A stretch of DNA of 64,000 nucleotides from the NCBI GenBank assembly GCA_028279655.1, contig JANQNH010000021.1:1-64000 (forward strand). The letters are read 5' to 3'. The translations under genes and the position numbers were made by a program. The notes under the pieces are model-generated. The model ran no database searches, was not told the origin of the DNA, and saw nothing but the letters and a program-made list of their open reading frames with translations. The first letter of the stretch is position 1. Each line of letters starts with the position of its first letter. The DNA is from Candidatus Nanoarchaeia archaeon (GTDB lineage: Archaea; Nanobdellota; Nanobdellia; Woesearchaeales; JACPBV01). Positions 8,248 through 16,959 of this stretch are shown piece by piece.

Positions 8248-8690
8248 TGAAATACAGCCAGGCAAATCTTGGCAGGATTCTTGTAGTGCGATTAGAGGAT
8301 AAGGATACCCTTCATGTTTGTGTTGAAGAGCTTGCAAAGAAAGAGAAGATAGAACGTGCTGCTGTTATTGCTATAGGCGGTGCAGATAAAGGAAGCAAGC
8401 TGGTTGTAGGGCCTAAAGAGGGAAGGGCAGAGAAGATTGAGCCCATGGTTAAGGTGCTGGAAGGAGTTCATGAGATTGCTGCTGTAGGGACTATATTTCC
8501 AGATGTTGAAGGGAATCCTAAGCTGCATATGCATGCATCGTGTGGTCGAAGTGATGATACGATTACTGGGTGTGTAAGGGAAGGGGTGGATATATGGCAT
8601 ATCGGTGAAGTAATAATATTTGAGCTTACTGGGAATGATGCTTCTAGGAAGGTGGATGAGGAGACTGGATTTGAGCTGTTGAGTGTGTGA
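8247..8690 (+). CDS. PPC-domain (PD1-like, DUF296) protein
   Basis: 147 residues covering one whole PPC domain: VRLEDKDTLHVCVEELAKKEKIERAAVIAIGGAD at the start and the metal-site-like HMHASCGRSDDTITGCV segment in the second half. Stand-alone archaeal and bacterial members form trimers and are annotated as DNA-binding, though biochemical proof is thin. It is coupled to the OB-fold gene by a 1-base overlap, which hints at a nucleic-acid-related role. Confidence 0.85.
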   Translation: MKYSQANLGRILVVRLEDKDTLHVCVEELAKKEKIERAAVIAIGGADKGSKLVVGPKEGRAEKIEPMVKVLEGVHEIAAVGTIFPDVEGNPKLHMHASCGRSDDTITGCVREGVDIWHIGEVIIFELTGNDASRKVDEETGFELLSV

Positions 8691-8760
8691 ATAGTTCTTA
8701 GAACAATAATAAAGTTTATAAAGTGAGTATTAGTTCTGTAGTATAAAGGTTGAGCACAAT

Positions 8761-8940
8761 GGGGATTTTAAGAGTAACTCTCTTAAGACCAGAACCTTAG
8801 CTCAGCCTGGGAGAGCACTAGTTTGCTTTCAAGCAAGGTGATACTGAAGATTCCTTGCTGAGAACTCAGATCTGATGACTGCTCATGCAGGATGATTATC
8901 GGAGATCTAGGTGTCGCGGATTCAAATTCCGCAGGCCCCA
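8761..8940 (+). tRNA. tRNA-Phe (GAA) interrupted by three introns
   Basis: Four exons join into a complete cloverleaf: 8761-8764 (GGGG), 8795-8821, 8843-8849 (ACTGAAG, anticodon GAA) and 8905-8940. The mature stems pair perfectly: acceptor GGGGCCT/AGGCCCC with A73, D-stem GCTC/GAGC, anticodon stem CTAGA/TCTAG around loop CTGAAGA, and T-stem GCGGA/TCCGC around TTCAAAT. Intron 1 (8765-8794, 30 nt) splits the acceptor stem after nucleotide 4 and has a 9-bp hairpin. Intron 2 (8822-8842, 21 nt) lies between 30 and 31. Intron 3 (8850-8904, 55 nt) is at the canonical 37/38 site. Bulge-helix-bulge folds can be drawn at each: introns 2 and 3 have 4-bp central helices with one G-U each, and intron 1 has 3 of 4 pairs. 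A T-rich run follows the 3' end. No CCA is encoded. Confidence 0.88.
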
Positions 8941-8968
8941 TTTTTTTCTTTTCTAATTTCTTATAGAA

Positions 8969-11155
8969 CTATGCCGCACCTAACAAACTAGTGGCCATTA
9001 TCTTGTTTGCTATGAAGTTGAAGATAAGCATTATCGCTCCTGCTACGACTGTGTATAGTATGGTGGACCTTATGAGGTTGTTTCCAAGAAGGTATCTTTC
9101 ATTCAGCTTATCAGAGCCGTTCTGGATGCCATTGGATAGTATGGTCAGGATATAGGTTATCTGTACTACGTATATGCCTACGACCAGCTGGAAATAATAA
9201 GTTGGTACTCCTTGGCCGAAGAACCCTGATGCAATGGCTCCTCCCATGCCTCCTTCGGATCCTTCGGTGAGCTGTTTCATCTGTAAGGCTAGCTTTCCTA
9301 ATATTGTTGTGACCATAGAGGTTATACCTATCACTATCCCTGCGATGACTGGCGTAAGGAACTTTATCTGTGAGTTCATTGAAGATATTACCTCTGCCAT
9401 GAGGTCTTTAAGGCGTTCGTTAACCTTGTGAATCTCCTTTATGTATCTGGAGATGTTCATCAGCGCCATGGCTGCTACTTTTGGGCCTTTCTTCACTGAT
9501 TCTATAAGCACTTTCATGGAGCTTTGGATGAGATTTGAAGGAAAATATACGACAGCCCCATGCTTTGGATTGAATATAGCTTCAGCAACACCCATGCCCA
9601 GCCTTCTTATGTTTAATGAAACCATCTGGAAGAAAGAGCCAGAGGTGGTTCCTTGCATTGCTGTGGCAACCTTTCCAAACGCGGTTTCTGCAGGAAGGCC
9701 ATCTCCTAACCTATTCCCAAGCTGGAAAAGACCAGAAGCAAATTCCTGCTCCAGTTCCTCTGTCTTTTTCCTTATCTCTATTACTTTACTTGAGCGTAAC
9801 TTGAAGTAGTAACCCAGAGAGAATCCAGCACTGATGGTGATGAAGAGACTTAAAAGAGAGGCTCCTAACCCGAAAGGACCTATAGTCTTATCGGTTTCTG
9901 TAGTCCTGTAATCCAGAAGACAGAAGGCCCTAAGGCATGTTGATGATTCATCATCATCTCCAAAACCCAGGTTGGACTCATCTTCAATAAACATATGTAA
10001 AATCAATGGGCTTAATCCAATAATCAAGAATAAGATAGCAATCGTAACGCTAAGGTGTATTGGTCTTATCTTTATCTCTGTTTTTCCTGCTTTTAGGGTA
10101 AGACCTTTGTATTTCTGGTATTCCGGTAGTTCGCTTATATCTGTGTTGCCATAGCCTGTTGGCCTTTTTGAGAGTATGGTCTTACCCAGATAGAAGACAA
10201 GAACAGGCAATCCTATGTTATAGAGCAGGGATATATAATACCATTTAACATTGCTCAGGAAGCTTACGATCAATGGCATTATGACCAAGCCTAGGATGGG
10301 AAGTATTATACCCAACATATGGAGCATGGTAATTGGACTCTTGAGGTTTTGGGCGTAATGCAACATCCTTTCGTATGTTTCTGTAAGTATAACGTCGAGC
10401 GCCTTATCCAGGGTAGCTACCCTTGTCTTTTCCTCTCCTTCGTATAGGGAGGCTTCTATAAGATGGAAGGACTCTATGAATTCCAGATTCCATTTCCTCC
10501 ATGTCTGCAGGTATGCCTCTAAGGACTCTTTGATAGTAGAATAGTGTTCTGTCTCTACATTCCATACAATCTTCTTAAGGTCCAGATTCAATGGGGGTGC
10601 AATATGATCAGAAGCAAACCTTAATGCCAATTCAAGATTAGAGGTATGCCTCATATATGTTACCACATAGAAAACACAAAGAACCATCTGATTAGAAGCT
10701 TTCAGACGCCAGGTGTTTGCCAGGAATATTGGCAGTTTACCAAGGGGGCCTATTATGGATATCCCCAGGATTATGAAAAAGAGGACAACAAAGAAGGATT
10801 TGAAGAACAGTATTGATATTATAGAGGTTACGACAATGAGGAAAAGCGGAAAGACCATAGCAAAGGATGTTGCTCCTGTCGGAGTAATATTAAGATGGCA
10901 GATATTGATAGATTCCTTTAACTCCTCTTCTTTCTTCTTATCCGGAGTTACCTTAACAAGACCCTCAGAGATGTTACATGCCTTTTCATAAAGGGTCATA
11001 TGGCCTGGGATATATTCATCCTTAAATTCAAGATACTCTTTGGTCATTGTCTTTTCTTCAAAATTCTCTATCCCTTTCTCTACTGTAGGACCTAGTTCTG
11101 ATTCTATCTTCTTTTTGTACCTATCAATCAGATCCCTCATCTCTTCTTCTGGCAT
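8969..11155 (-). CDS. FlaJ/TadC-like membrane platform of a type II/IV-pilus-like secretion system
   Basis: 728 residues, membrane-embedded. Two copies of the T2SF-type region are visible, each with a cytoplasmic helical part (around residues 180-270 and 480-600) followed by membrane helices. One reads LALRFASDHIAPPLN, the other FASGLFQLGNRLGDGLPAETAFGK. This is the layout of archaeal FlaJ/ArlJ and PilC proteins that anchor the assembly ATPase. It starts 1 base after the ATPase gene stop, so the two form one unit. No prepilin or archaellin gene is in the window, so archaellum, adhesive pilus or secretion cannot be told apart. Confidence 0.85.
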   Translation of the reverse strand: MPEEEMRDLIDRYKKKIESELGPTVEKGIENFEEKTMTKEYLEFKDEYIPGHMTLYEKACNISEGLVKVTPDKKKEEELKESINICHLNITPTGATSFAMVFPLFLIVVTSIISILFFKSFFVVLFFIILGISIIGPLGKLPIFLANTWRLKASNQMVLCVFYVVTYMRHTSNLELALRFASDHIAPPLNLDLKKIVWNVETEHYSTIKESLEAYLQTWRKWNLEFIESFHLIEASLYEGEEKTRVATLDKALDVILTETYERMLHYAQNLKSPITMLHMLGIILPILGLVIMPLIVSFLSNVKWYYISLLYNIGLPVLVFYLGKTILSKRPTGYGNTDISELPEYQKYKGLTLKAGKTEIKIRPIHLSVTIAILFLIIGLSPLILHMFIEDESNLGFGDDDESSTCLRAFCLLDYRTTETDKTIGPFGLGASLLSLFITISAGFSLGYYFKLRSSKVIEIRKKTEELEQEFASGLFQLGNRLGDGLPAETAFGKVATAMQGTTSGSFFQMVSLNIRRLGMGVAEAIFNPKHGAVVYFPSNLIQSSMKVLIESVKKGPKVAAMALMNISRYIKEIHKVNERLKDLMAEVISSMNSQIKFLTPVIAGIVIGITSMVTTILGKLALQMKQLTEGSEGGMGGAIASGFFGQGVPTYYFQLVVGIYVVQITYILTILSNGIQNGSDKLNERYLLGNNLIRSTILYTVVAGAIMLIFNFIANKIMATSLLGAA

Positions 11156-11156
11156 T

Positions 11157-13442
11157 TTATTGTACTTTTCTCTTTTTTATACTCCTTTTAAGCCATTCGT
11201 TCCATTCAAAGAAAATCCTTTTTGAATCTAAGGAACCAACCTCATCTTTTATCTTATCTGATATCCTATGATATTCGTCGTTGCTTTGAATAACAAATTG
11301 AGCTTCTATCAGGGAAAGATCCTTATGTTTAACAGCAAAATCAACCAAGGTTTCTTTGATCTTTGCCCTTAATTGTATGTTATCCCATACTGCATCCCAA
11401 TTACCTGCCCACTCTTTGATTGATCCTGCTATTGACTTAAGTATTTCAGATTCTCCGTTAATTAGGTCTTGAGAGGGTACAAGTTCGTCTGTCTTGCTAT
11501 CATACTTCATAAGATCTGAGAATCCGTTTTCCAGCAGAGGGTCCTTGTCCCATTGTTTTCTTATCTCTGTTATCTGAGTTACCCTTCTCCATTTGTGCAT
11601 GCCGTCTGCTGATTTTATCGGATTAGCCACCACTACGAAATCCGTTGCCTTAAAGCTTGTTCTTGGAACTCCAAGATCATTAACAACCCTGTCAAAGACG
11701 CCGTAAGGGGAGTCTCCATGGATAGTTCCTGCTACAACGTTTGCCAGTGCTCCTACACGCATGGCTTCATAAAGGGATTTTGCCTCCGTGCTTCTTACTT
11801 CTCCTACAATTAGGCAAGAGTCTCCCAAACGTAAGGTGGTCCTTATACCTTCCTCTGCAGATACCTCTGATGTTGCCTTTGTCATTGCTGCTGCTACCTT
11901 CATCTGCTGGATATTATAGCCTAGTTTTCTTAATCCTTCACCTGGGAGTTCCAGGGTATCTTCTATAGTTATTATCCTATATTTTCGCATTATTTCTGTT
12001 AGGATTGCACCTAGCAAGGAGGTTTTACCTGCTGACCTTGTACCTGCTACAAGCATTGTCCTTGATCCGTCTACCAGGAAGCTGATTATTCCTGCTCCTA
12101 ATGGATTCAACATTTTGTTATGAATGAATAAAGGAAGTGTCCATGGCTTGTCTCTGTGTCTTCTGAAGGCATATGCTAATCCAGTAGGATCAAGAGGAGA
12201 ACTTATCACTGCAACCCTTGATCTAGCTCCTGGCAGGATTAGTTCTGTGTCAAGGATAGGGTTTGCCTCATCCAAGGGTCTTCCTGAGATCATCCTCAGT
12301 TTAGAAGCCCATGAATCTGCCTCTGTTGTTGTCGGGATTATATTGGTTCTACAGTCTCCAAAGTCTGCATGAACTATGAAAATTGGGATTTCTCCCATCG
12401 GAGAGTTTATTGTTATGTCCTGTATTTTTTCATCTTGTAGAAGGACTTCTATCAGACCGAATCCTACTGTGTACCTCACCAGGATATTGGTCAATTCGTC
12501 AATCTCCTTGTCGCTAAGCTTTATTTTCTTGAACTGCGTCAGTTCTTCAATCAGATCGTGGCCTATATTGTAGAAAACAGCCCTCATCCTTTCAGGATCA
12601 ACAAACTCTGATTCCTTTGGCTTGTGCTCGGTCATTATCTTTCTGGCTGAATCTAAGATTTCATACTTATCTTCACTAAGCCTGAATTCAGGAGGATTTA
12701 TGTGATAGAGATATTGGATTGTATCTGGAACGTTAAAGATCGTAACTTCTGTGTTGTTGACCTCATAGGAGTCCAGTTCTTCTCCTTCTTCTGGGAATTT
12801 TGACATCAGTTTTGTGAAGAGGAAATCCGGCTTTATCAATGGCTTGAAAATCATCCTATAAAGATCCCTTGACCCTACCTTGTAGCCTGCTAAATGTGGT
12901 TTTGCTGTTGTTATTATCTGAGTTTTATCTAACATGTCGGTCAGGTGTGTGACTAAGGAGATATACTTTTGTTCGCAGTGCTTGCACCTATCATCAGTTG
13001 CTTTTTGGGCTTTTATGTGTTCTTCCCTAAGTATTCGCTTTAATTCCACGTAGGCTCCTATTGGATCTGACCTTAGCATGTTTGATATTATGTTTTTTAT
13101 CTCTGAGTACCATTTTGTTATGCATTTGGTGCAGGACTTATCATAGACAAATGCATTATAGCTAAGGATATCCCTCTGTCTAACCAATTTTTTATAAAGG
13201 TCTGCCAGCTCCTTTAGGAAAACTGTCTGAGAATAATCATATTCAATATTTCTTCTTTGGAAATAAACTACCTTAGTAACTGTCCCTGCCTCGTTCAGGA
13301 TATCTATGGTCTTAGACATTGTTATAGGGTCTCCTTCTAAGGATGGAACCCTAGTATATGTTTCGCAGTTAACCTGCAGAATTATCTCTTCTCCTTCCCT
13401 AACTATGTCATATGAGAATGGTTTTTTGTCGAATAAAGCCAT
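11157..13442 (-). CDS. FlaI/VirB11-like secretion ATPase
   Basis: 761 residues, longer than typical FlaI (about 550). The C-terminal half carries the secretion-ATPase core: Walker A AGTRSAGKTSLL, Asp-box region YRIITIEDTLELPG, Walker B LGDSCLIVGEVRSTEA and His-box GTIHGDSPYGV. The N-terminal extension has two CxxC pairs (CTKC near 108, CKHC near 155) that could bind zinc. It drives filament assembly or export with the FlaJ-like protein encoded directly downstream. A small RHH gene and a palindromic repeat lie upstream. Confidence 0.9.
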   Translation of the reverse strand: MALFDKKPFSYDIVREGEEIILQVNCETYTRVPSLEGDPITMSKTIDILNEAGTVTKVVYFQRRNIEYDYSQTVFLKELADLYKKLVRQRDILSYNAFVYDKSCTKCITKWYSEIKNIISNMLRSDPIGAYVELKRILREEHIKAQKATDDRCKHCEQKYISLVTHLTDMLDKTQIITTAKPHLAGYKVGSRDLYRMIFKPLIKPDFLFTKLMSKFPEEGEELDSYEVNNTEVTIFNVPDTIQYLYHINPPEFRLSEDKYEILDSARKIMTEHKPKESEFVDPERMRAVFYNIGHDLIEELTQFKKIKLSDKEIDELTNILVRYTVGFGLIEVLLQDEKIQDITINSPMGEIPIFIVHADFGDCRTNIIPTTTEADSWASKLRMISGRPLDEANPILDTELILPGARSRVAVISSPLDPTGLAYAFRRHRDKPWTLPLFIHNKMLNPLGAGIISFLVDGSRTMLVAGTRSAGKTSLLGAILTEIMRKYRIITIEDTLELPGEGLRKLGYNIQQMKVAAAMTKATSEVSAEEGIRTTLRLGDSCLIVGEVRSTEAKSLYEAMRVGALANVVAGTIHGDSPYGVFDRVVNDLGVPRTSFKATDFVVVANPIKSADGMHKWRRVTQITEIRKQWDKDPLLENGFSDLMKYDSKTDELVPSQDLINGESEILKSIAGSIKEWAGNWDAVWDNIQLRAKIKETLVDFAVKHKDLSLIEAQFVIQSNDEYHRISDKIKDEVGSLDSKRIFFEWNEWLKRSIKKRKVQ

Positions 13443-13484
13443 TATCTATCTCCTCTTTTTCTATTATGTTATTTAATCTGTCTA

Positions 13485-13595
13485 GAAAATTTTAATAACA
13501 ATAACGGCTTCGGACGGTCTCGCTTTGCTCGACCTATTCGGCACCCCGATGGGGGCAACCCCTGCCTCATCCTCGCCATTGTTATTAAAATTTTC
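13485..13595. repeat. Palindromic intergenic element, family copy 1
   Basis: Perfect 18-bp inverted arms (GAAAATTTTAATAACAAT and its complement) flank a GC-richer core of about 75 bases. The core contains TCGGCACCCCGATGGGGGCAACCCC, almost identical to the element at 24545-24648. The arms differ between the copies and match their own surroundings. It lies between the FlaI-like gene and a small RHH gene. No coding frame is seen. Confidence 0.6.
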
Positions 13596-13607
13596 ATTAT
13601 CTAATCG

Positions 13608-13751
13608 TTATTTATCTTCTCCCTTCAATTTTTCTAAAGCGATCTCGATGAGATGTGATTTATTCCTGAACCTTGTTTTGTCCTTTAGCTTGTTGTTTAT
13701 CCATACAATGAGCTCTTCATCGATTGTTGCTGAGATTGGTCGTTTACCCAT
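13608..13751 (-). CDS. Small ribbon-helix-helix protein
   Basis: 47 residues: MGKRPISATIDEELIVWINN, then a turn with RFRNKSHLIEIALEKLKG. The strand-helix-helix layout and the RNKSHLIE motif parallel the two RHH proteins at 4870-5152. It stands alone, with a TATA-like AT-rich stretch upstream on its strand, and ends 13 bases from the palindromic element. It may regulate the FlaI/FlaJ unit downstream or an unlinked target; the sequence does not say. Confidence 0.7.
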   Translation of the reverse strand: MGKRPISATIDEELIVWINNKLKDKTRFRNKSHLIEIALEKLKGEDK

Positions 13752-13872
13752 CTTTAGTTTTATATTAGAATATGTAGTTTATAATACTTTCTATTATTTA
13801 ATATATTTTATAATATATTTAACTATTAGAGGCAGAATATGTTTATAAATAAAAATATAATCCTTTCTTAGT

Positions 13873-14172
13873 ATGTTTGAAATGAAAGATATTTTTAAAG
13901 ATGGAATTGACATCACATTTTATGAGCTTCCACCTGGGGTTGATCCAGATAAAATAATCGAAAAACTACTTTCAATAGATGACCTCATTTTACAAAAAAG
14001 AGGAGATCCAGATTGTACAGACCCATGGAATCCATTTAATTCTGAAGAGATTTTGGACCCTAAGGGTAGACATATTTTGGATTTATATAACTTTCCTGAT
14101 CGAAAACCACAATACCGTGTAGAGTTAGGTAGAGATTGTAGATATTTTTTAGGAGCTCTTCTTCCAGATTAA
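13873..14172 (+). CDS. Small acidic protein of unknown function
   Basis: 99 residues, MFEMKDIFKDGIDITFYELPPG and onwards. Acidic and Pro/Asp-rich in the middle (DPDCTDPWNPF), no membrane segment. A TATA-like TTTATAAATA lies about 25 bases upstream, suggesting a leaderless message. Convergent with the M50 protease gene. I do not recognise a family. The ATG at 13873 was chosen; an ATG three codons later is possible. Confidence 0.55.
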   Translation: MFEMKDIFKDGIDITFYELPPGVDPDKIIEKLLSIDDLILQKRGDPDCTDPWNPFNSEEILDPKGRHILDLYNFPDRKPQYRVELGRDCRYFLGALLPD

Positions 14173-14202
14173 CTTCTTCACCAAATATGGATTTGTAGAT
14201 AA

Positions 14203-14766
14203 TCAGAAAAAAACACTAAACAAAGCTGCAAAGAAATTATATCCGTCAAATCCTGGAATAGGGAGCATATTGAATATGCATAGGAACATGTTAATCTTTC
14301 CCATGGGAACTATTATCTTATAGTATTTTCTGTCTACTAGCTTGTATTTGACTACTGCCAGGGCTGCTAGCCATAATAAGAGGTTTGTTAATGGGCCTGC
14401 AATTGAAACAAAGGCTGATTGCAACGCTGGGAGGGGGGTGTGAGAGACGTAGCCCCCTATAAAGAACAATAATGGGAATCTCATCAGTTTTAGAAGGATA
14501 ACAATTGCATACATTGTATAGGGTGCATGCAATGTTGCTTGCGCTCCAAAGGACATAGCCACAAACTTATGGGCCAGTTCGTGCAGGACCACAGCAGGTG
14601 CTGTTATCATAGCTGCATGTTTTATGTTTTCCCATAAAGGCGGCCTTTGGTAGTATTTTAATGGATCATAGCCTTCCAAGGGTTCTCTTTTGAAGAAATC
14701 TGAGAATATATAACCTATTGCAAAGGTCATTATAACTATGTCAATTATCTCTCCTATTGAGATCAT
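14203..14766 (-). CDS. M50-family membrane metalloprotease (site-2 protease-like)
   Basis: 187 residues, about five membrane helices. The zinc-site motif is VLHELAHKF (HExxH) inside a helix near residue 50, with the partner motif NMLPIPGFDGYNFF (the LDG-type third ligand) near residue 165. This is the minimal catalytic core of intramembrane site-2 proteases, which cut anchored regulators or lipoprotein remnants. The start at 14766 directly follows the stop of the PspC-domain gene (1-base gap), so the two are co-transcribed and may act together in membrane stress (inference). Confidence 0.85.
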   Translation of the reverse strand: MISIGEIIDIVIMTFAIGYIFSDFFKREPLEGYDPLKYYQRPPLWENIKHAAMITAPAVVLHELAHKFVAMSFGAQATLHAPYTMYAIVILLKLMRFPLLFFIGGYVSHTPLPALQSAFVSIAGPLTNLLLWLAALAVVKYKLVDRKYYKIIVPMGKINMFLCIFNMLPIPGFDGYNFFAALFSVFF

Positions 14767-14767
14767 C

Positions 14768-15196
14768 TTATTTCTCAGGTATTATAATCCAAGCTATTAT
14801 GTATGCTAATATTCCAGAGCCTCCTGCTAGAACGAAGATTACCCACAGTAATCTGATCAATGTTGGATCTGTATTAAAATATTCTCCTATTCCTCCGCAG
14901 ACTCCTGCGATGACTCTGTCCTTCTTGCTCCTATAAAGCCTTTTTATATTCTTATTTGTTGCCATTTTTATGTTAAGCCCCCTATAGTTTTTATTTAGCC
15001 TTACGAAAATCAGGTAAAGCAATGCTCCAATGAAGTTAAAAAAGAAAATAACCAGTATCCATAAGAGTTTGTCTGGATCTTTAAGGTTGGACCGTATGCA
15101 ACTTACTAAAGCCCATATCCAGAATACTATGGATAATATAAAAAAAATTGGGATTACGAAAAAAAAGCCGAACGGGAAAAAGATTGACCTAAACAT
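14768..15196 (-). CDS. PspC-domain membrane protein
   Basis: 142 residues. The N-terminal part has two hydrophobic helices joined by WALVSCIRSNLKDPDKLLWILV, the pattern of the phospholipase-D-nuclease N-terminal (PLDc_N) membrane module. The C-terminal part is a PspC domain (KRLYRSKKDRVIAGVCGGIGEYFNTDPTLIRLLWVI and a final helix). PspC proteins take part in envelope stress responses in bacteria. It is upstream of and adjacent to the M50 protease gene. Confidence 0.85.
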   Translation of the reverse strand: MFRSIFFPFGFFFVIPIFFILSIVFWIWALVSCIRSNLKDPDKLLWILVIFFFNFIGALLYLIFVRLNKNYRGLNIKMATNKNIKRLYRSKKDRVIAGVCGGIGEYFNTDPTLIRLLWVIFVLAGGSGILAYIIAWIIIPEK

Positions 15197-15238
15197 AGTA
15201 ATCGATAGTAGTAGGGTATTTATAAAGATTTTCTTTAG

Positions 15239-16027
15239 TTAATCTTCTATAAGATACTCAGGTACATTAACATCATCATCCTTTACTGTGTTGAAGGAGG
15301 CGTCTGAGAATGTATAATCTTTCTCTCCTGACTTTATGCTGTAGATAAATCCAAAGTTAGAGTCTATAACGACCTCCCCTATATTAGTGTCAAGTTTCCA
15401 TGACTGCTTCCCATAATAGAATCCCTCATCTATCTTACTTGAATCAGTTATTCTGGCAAGCCAATCAATAGGGGTATCCAAATATGCCTCATTGTAATCC
15501 AAATCACCTATCTTTCCAGTCTCCCTGCCGCATCTTGAGTGAGAGATGCACCATTCCTCTGCAGTCTGTTTTTCTGTGTCAATATATATCTTATTATCAT
15601 CTGATAAGGACCCAATTCTAATTTTGTTATCTTTTACATAGATGTTATACATTTTTCCTAAAGGTGTCTTGTATTTGTAATAGTAGCTATGTATCTTTTT
15701 TTCTGCCAGACCCAGGATCTTTTGTATCTCTTCCTCTTCGCTTAGAAGGGGTTGTTCAACTTCAGGAACGATCTCTTCTGCTCCATCATCACCTAATTCT
15801 GCTCCAATGTCCTCTTCATCATCATAGTGTATCTCCTCTTCTGGTTCTTCTACTGGATCTTCTATCGTTTCCTCTGGTTGTGTCTCTTCTGGTGGCTCTG
15901 TGGCTGGTGCTTCAGGTTGTGATGGAGGTGGTTGAACTGGTTGTGAAGGTTCTAAGGCTATCTCTTCAGATGTGCAGCCAACCACGAACAGAATTAAAAT
16001 GCATAATGCAACATATTTGTATCTCAT
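15239..16027 (-). CDS. Lipoprotein-like exported protein, paralog A
   Basis: 262 residues. Signal peptide with a lipobox-like end (LFVVGC at about residue 13-18), then an acidic Pro/Glu linker to about residue 95, then a globular domain with YKYKTPLGKMYNIYVKDNKIRIGS, two cysteines (CISHSRC) and DYNEAYLDTPIDWLARIT. The same domain recurs in the gene at 16192-16893, so this is a tandem duplication. Both have their own upstream regions. The function is unknown; a periplasm-like binding role is possible. Confidence 0.78.
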   Translation of the reverse strand: MRYKYVALCILILFVVGCTSEEIALEPSQPVQPPPSQPEAPATEPPEETQPEETIEDPVEEPEEEIHYDDEEDIGAELGDDGAEEIVPEVEQPLLSEEEEIQKILGLAEKKIHSYYYKYKTPLGKMYNIYVKDNKIRIGSLSDDNKIYIDTEKQTAEEWCISHSRCGRETGKIGDLDYNEAYLDTPIDWLARITDSSKIDEGFYYGKQSWKLDTNIGEVVIDSNFGFIYSIKSGEKDYTFSDASFNTVKDDDVNVPEYLIED

Positions 16028-16191
16028 TTTATCACCTTTTTTTATTGTTGGAAGGAGTTTATTTAAAGTTTGTTGATTTGAGTAAGTGTTTCGCTTATGC
16101 TCAACACTTTTTTCCTCCCCATAATACCCCGACTAAAGTTGCTTTTCCCACCCCTACATTTAGATTATGCATAGCACAACTAAATCTAAAA
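16028..16191. other. Intergenic region with small hairpins
   Basis: Between the two lipoprotein paralogs. It holds an 8-bp inverted repeat TTTAGATT/AATCTAAA (16159-16166 and 16183-16190) next to the 3' end of paralog B, which could mark its transcript end, and a second loose hairpin around 16087-16112. No gene is seen. Confidence 0.35.
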
Positions 16192-16893
16192 TTAGGATGG
16201 AATCACATCAGAATCTTTTACAGAGTTGAAGGATGCGTCTGTGAATTCCCAAACCTTTTTTCTTTCTTCTAACTTGTAAAGGAAACCGTAATATGATTCT
16301 ACTGTTATCTTACCAATATTTGTATTCAGATAAAACGCCTCTCTTCCTTCAACCTGCCTTTCATCTATCACTTCTGCACTGGTCACTTTTTCAAGCCAAT
16401 CCAGTGGTGTATCTATGTATGCGCTTTCATAGTCTAGGTCTTTTACTTTACCTACAGTTCCTTCACAATCGGAATAACCAATACAGTGGGCTTGAGCTGT
16501 TTTCGTTTCCGTGTCGAGGTAGATTGTATTGTATCTTTTATCTTTATCATCTGTGTTTGCTTCAGGTAAGGTTATCCTGATGTTTTTGTCTTTCACAGAT
16601 ATCTTGTAGGCTAGATCGCTTTCAGGATTTTTGTAGTTGTAGGAATAACTTTTTAGTTTTGTCTTTCCTTTTTCAAGGATTTCCCTGATGTCGTTTGGTA
16701 TTTTGATTATCTCTTCTTCTTGAGGTTCCTCTTTTAATTCTTCTTCTGGTTCTTCTGGGGGGGCAGGAGCAGTTGTGCCCGTAGTCTCTGGTTTTGCAGG
16801 AATTTCCTGTTGCTGGATTTCTTGGTTTTGCTGTGTTGTGCAGCTAACTAGTAAAACAAGAACTAATACAATAAGATATATCTTTAGTTTCAT
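16192..16893 (-). CDS. Lipoprotein-like exported protein, paralog B
   Basis: 233 residues from the ATG at 16893 (AGAGGTGG Shine-Dalgarno upstream; a GTG at 16902 lies within that motif). Signal peptide with lipobox LLVSC, Pro/Glu linker, then the same domain as paralog A: SYNYKNPESDLAYKISVKDKNIRI, paired cysteines CIGYSDC, DYESAYIDTPLDWLEKVT, and an ending FTDASFNSVKDSDV that matches FSDASFNTVKDDDV in A. Divergently arranged with the gene at 16960. Confidence 0.78.
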   Translation of the reverse strand: MKLKIYLIVLVLVLLVSCTTQQNQEIQQQEIPAKPETTGTTAPAPPEEPEEELKEEPQEEEIIKIPNDIREILEKGKTKLKSYSYNYKNPESDLAYKISVKDKNIRITLPEANTDDKDKRYNTIYLDTETKTAQAHCIGYSDCEGTVGKVKDLDYESAYIDTPLDWLEKVTSAEVIDERQVEGREAFYLNTNIGKITVESYYGFLYKLEERKKVWEFTDASFNSVKDSDVIPS

Positions 16894-16959
16894 AAAAACC
16901 ACCTCTGGTTCTTTTGTTTAACGCAAAACTATATAAATTTTGCTGAATTCTCGAGTTTT

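Noticed and set aside
8795..8910. tRNA with anticodon TGC (Ala), GCA (Cys) or GCT (Ser) from the first loop-like stretch
   Set aside because: These readings leave mismatched anticodon stems, the wrong discriminator or the wrong variable arm. Only the exon ACTGAAG (8843-8849) gives perfect stems and fits Phe identity.
13525..13848. A plus-strand frame through the palindromic element at 13.5 kb
   Set aside because: It runs across the repeat and antisense to the RHH gene, which has a far better domain match.
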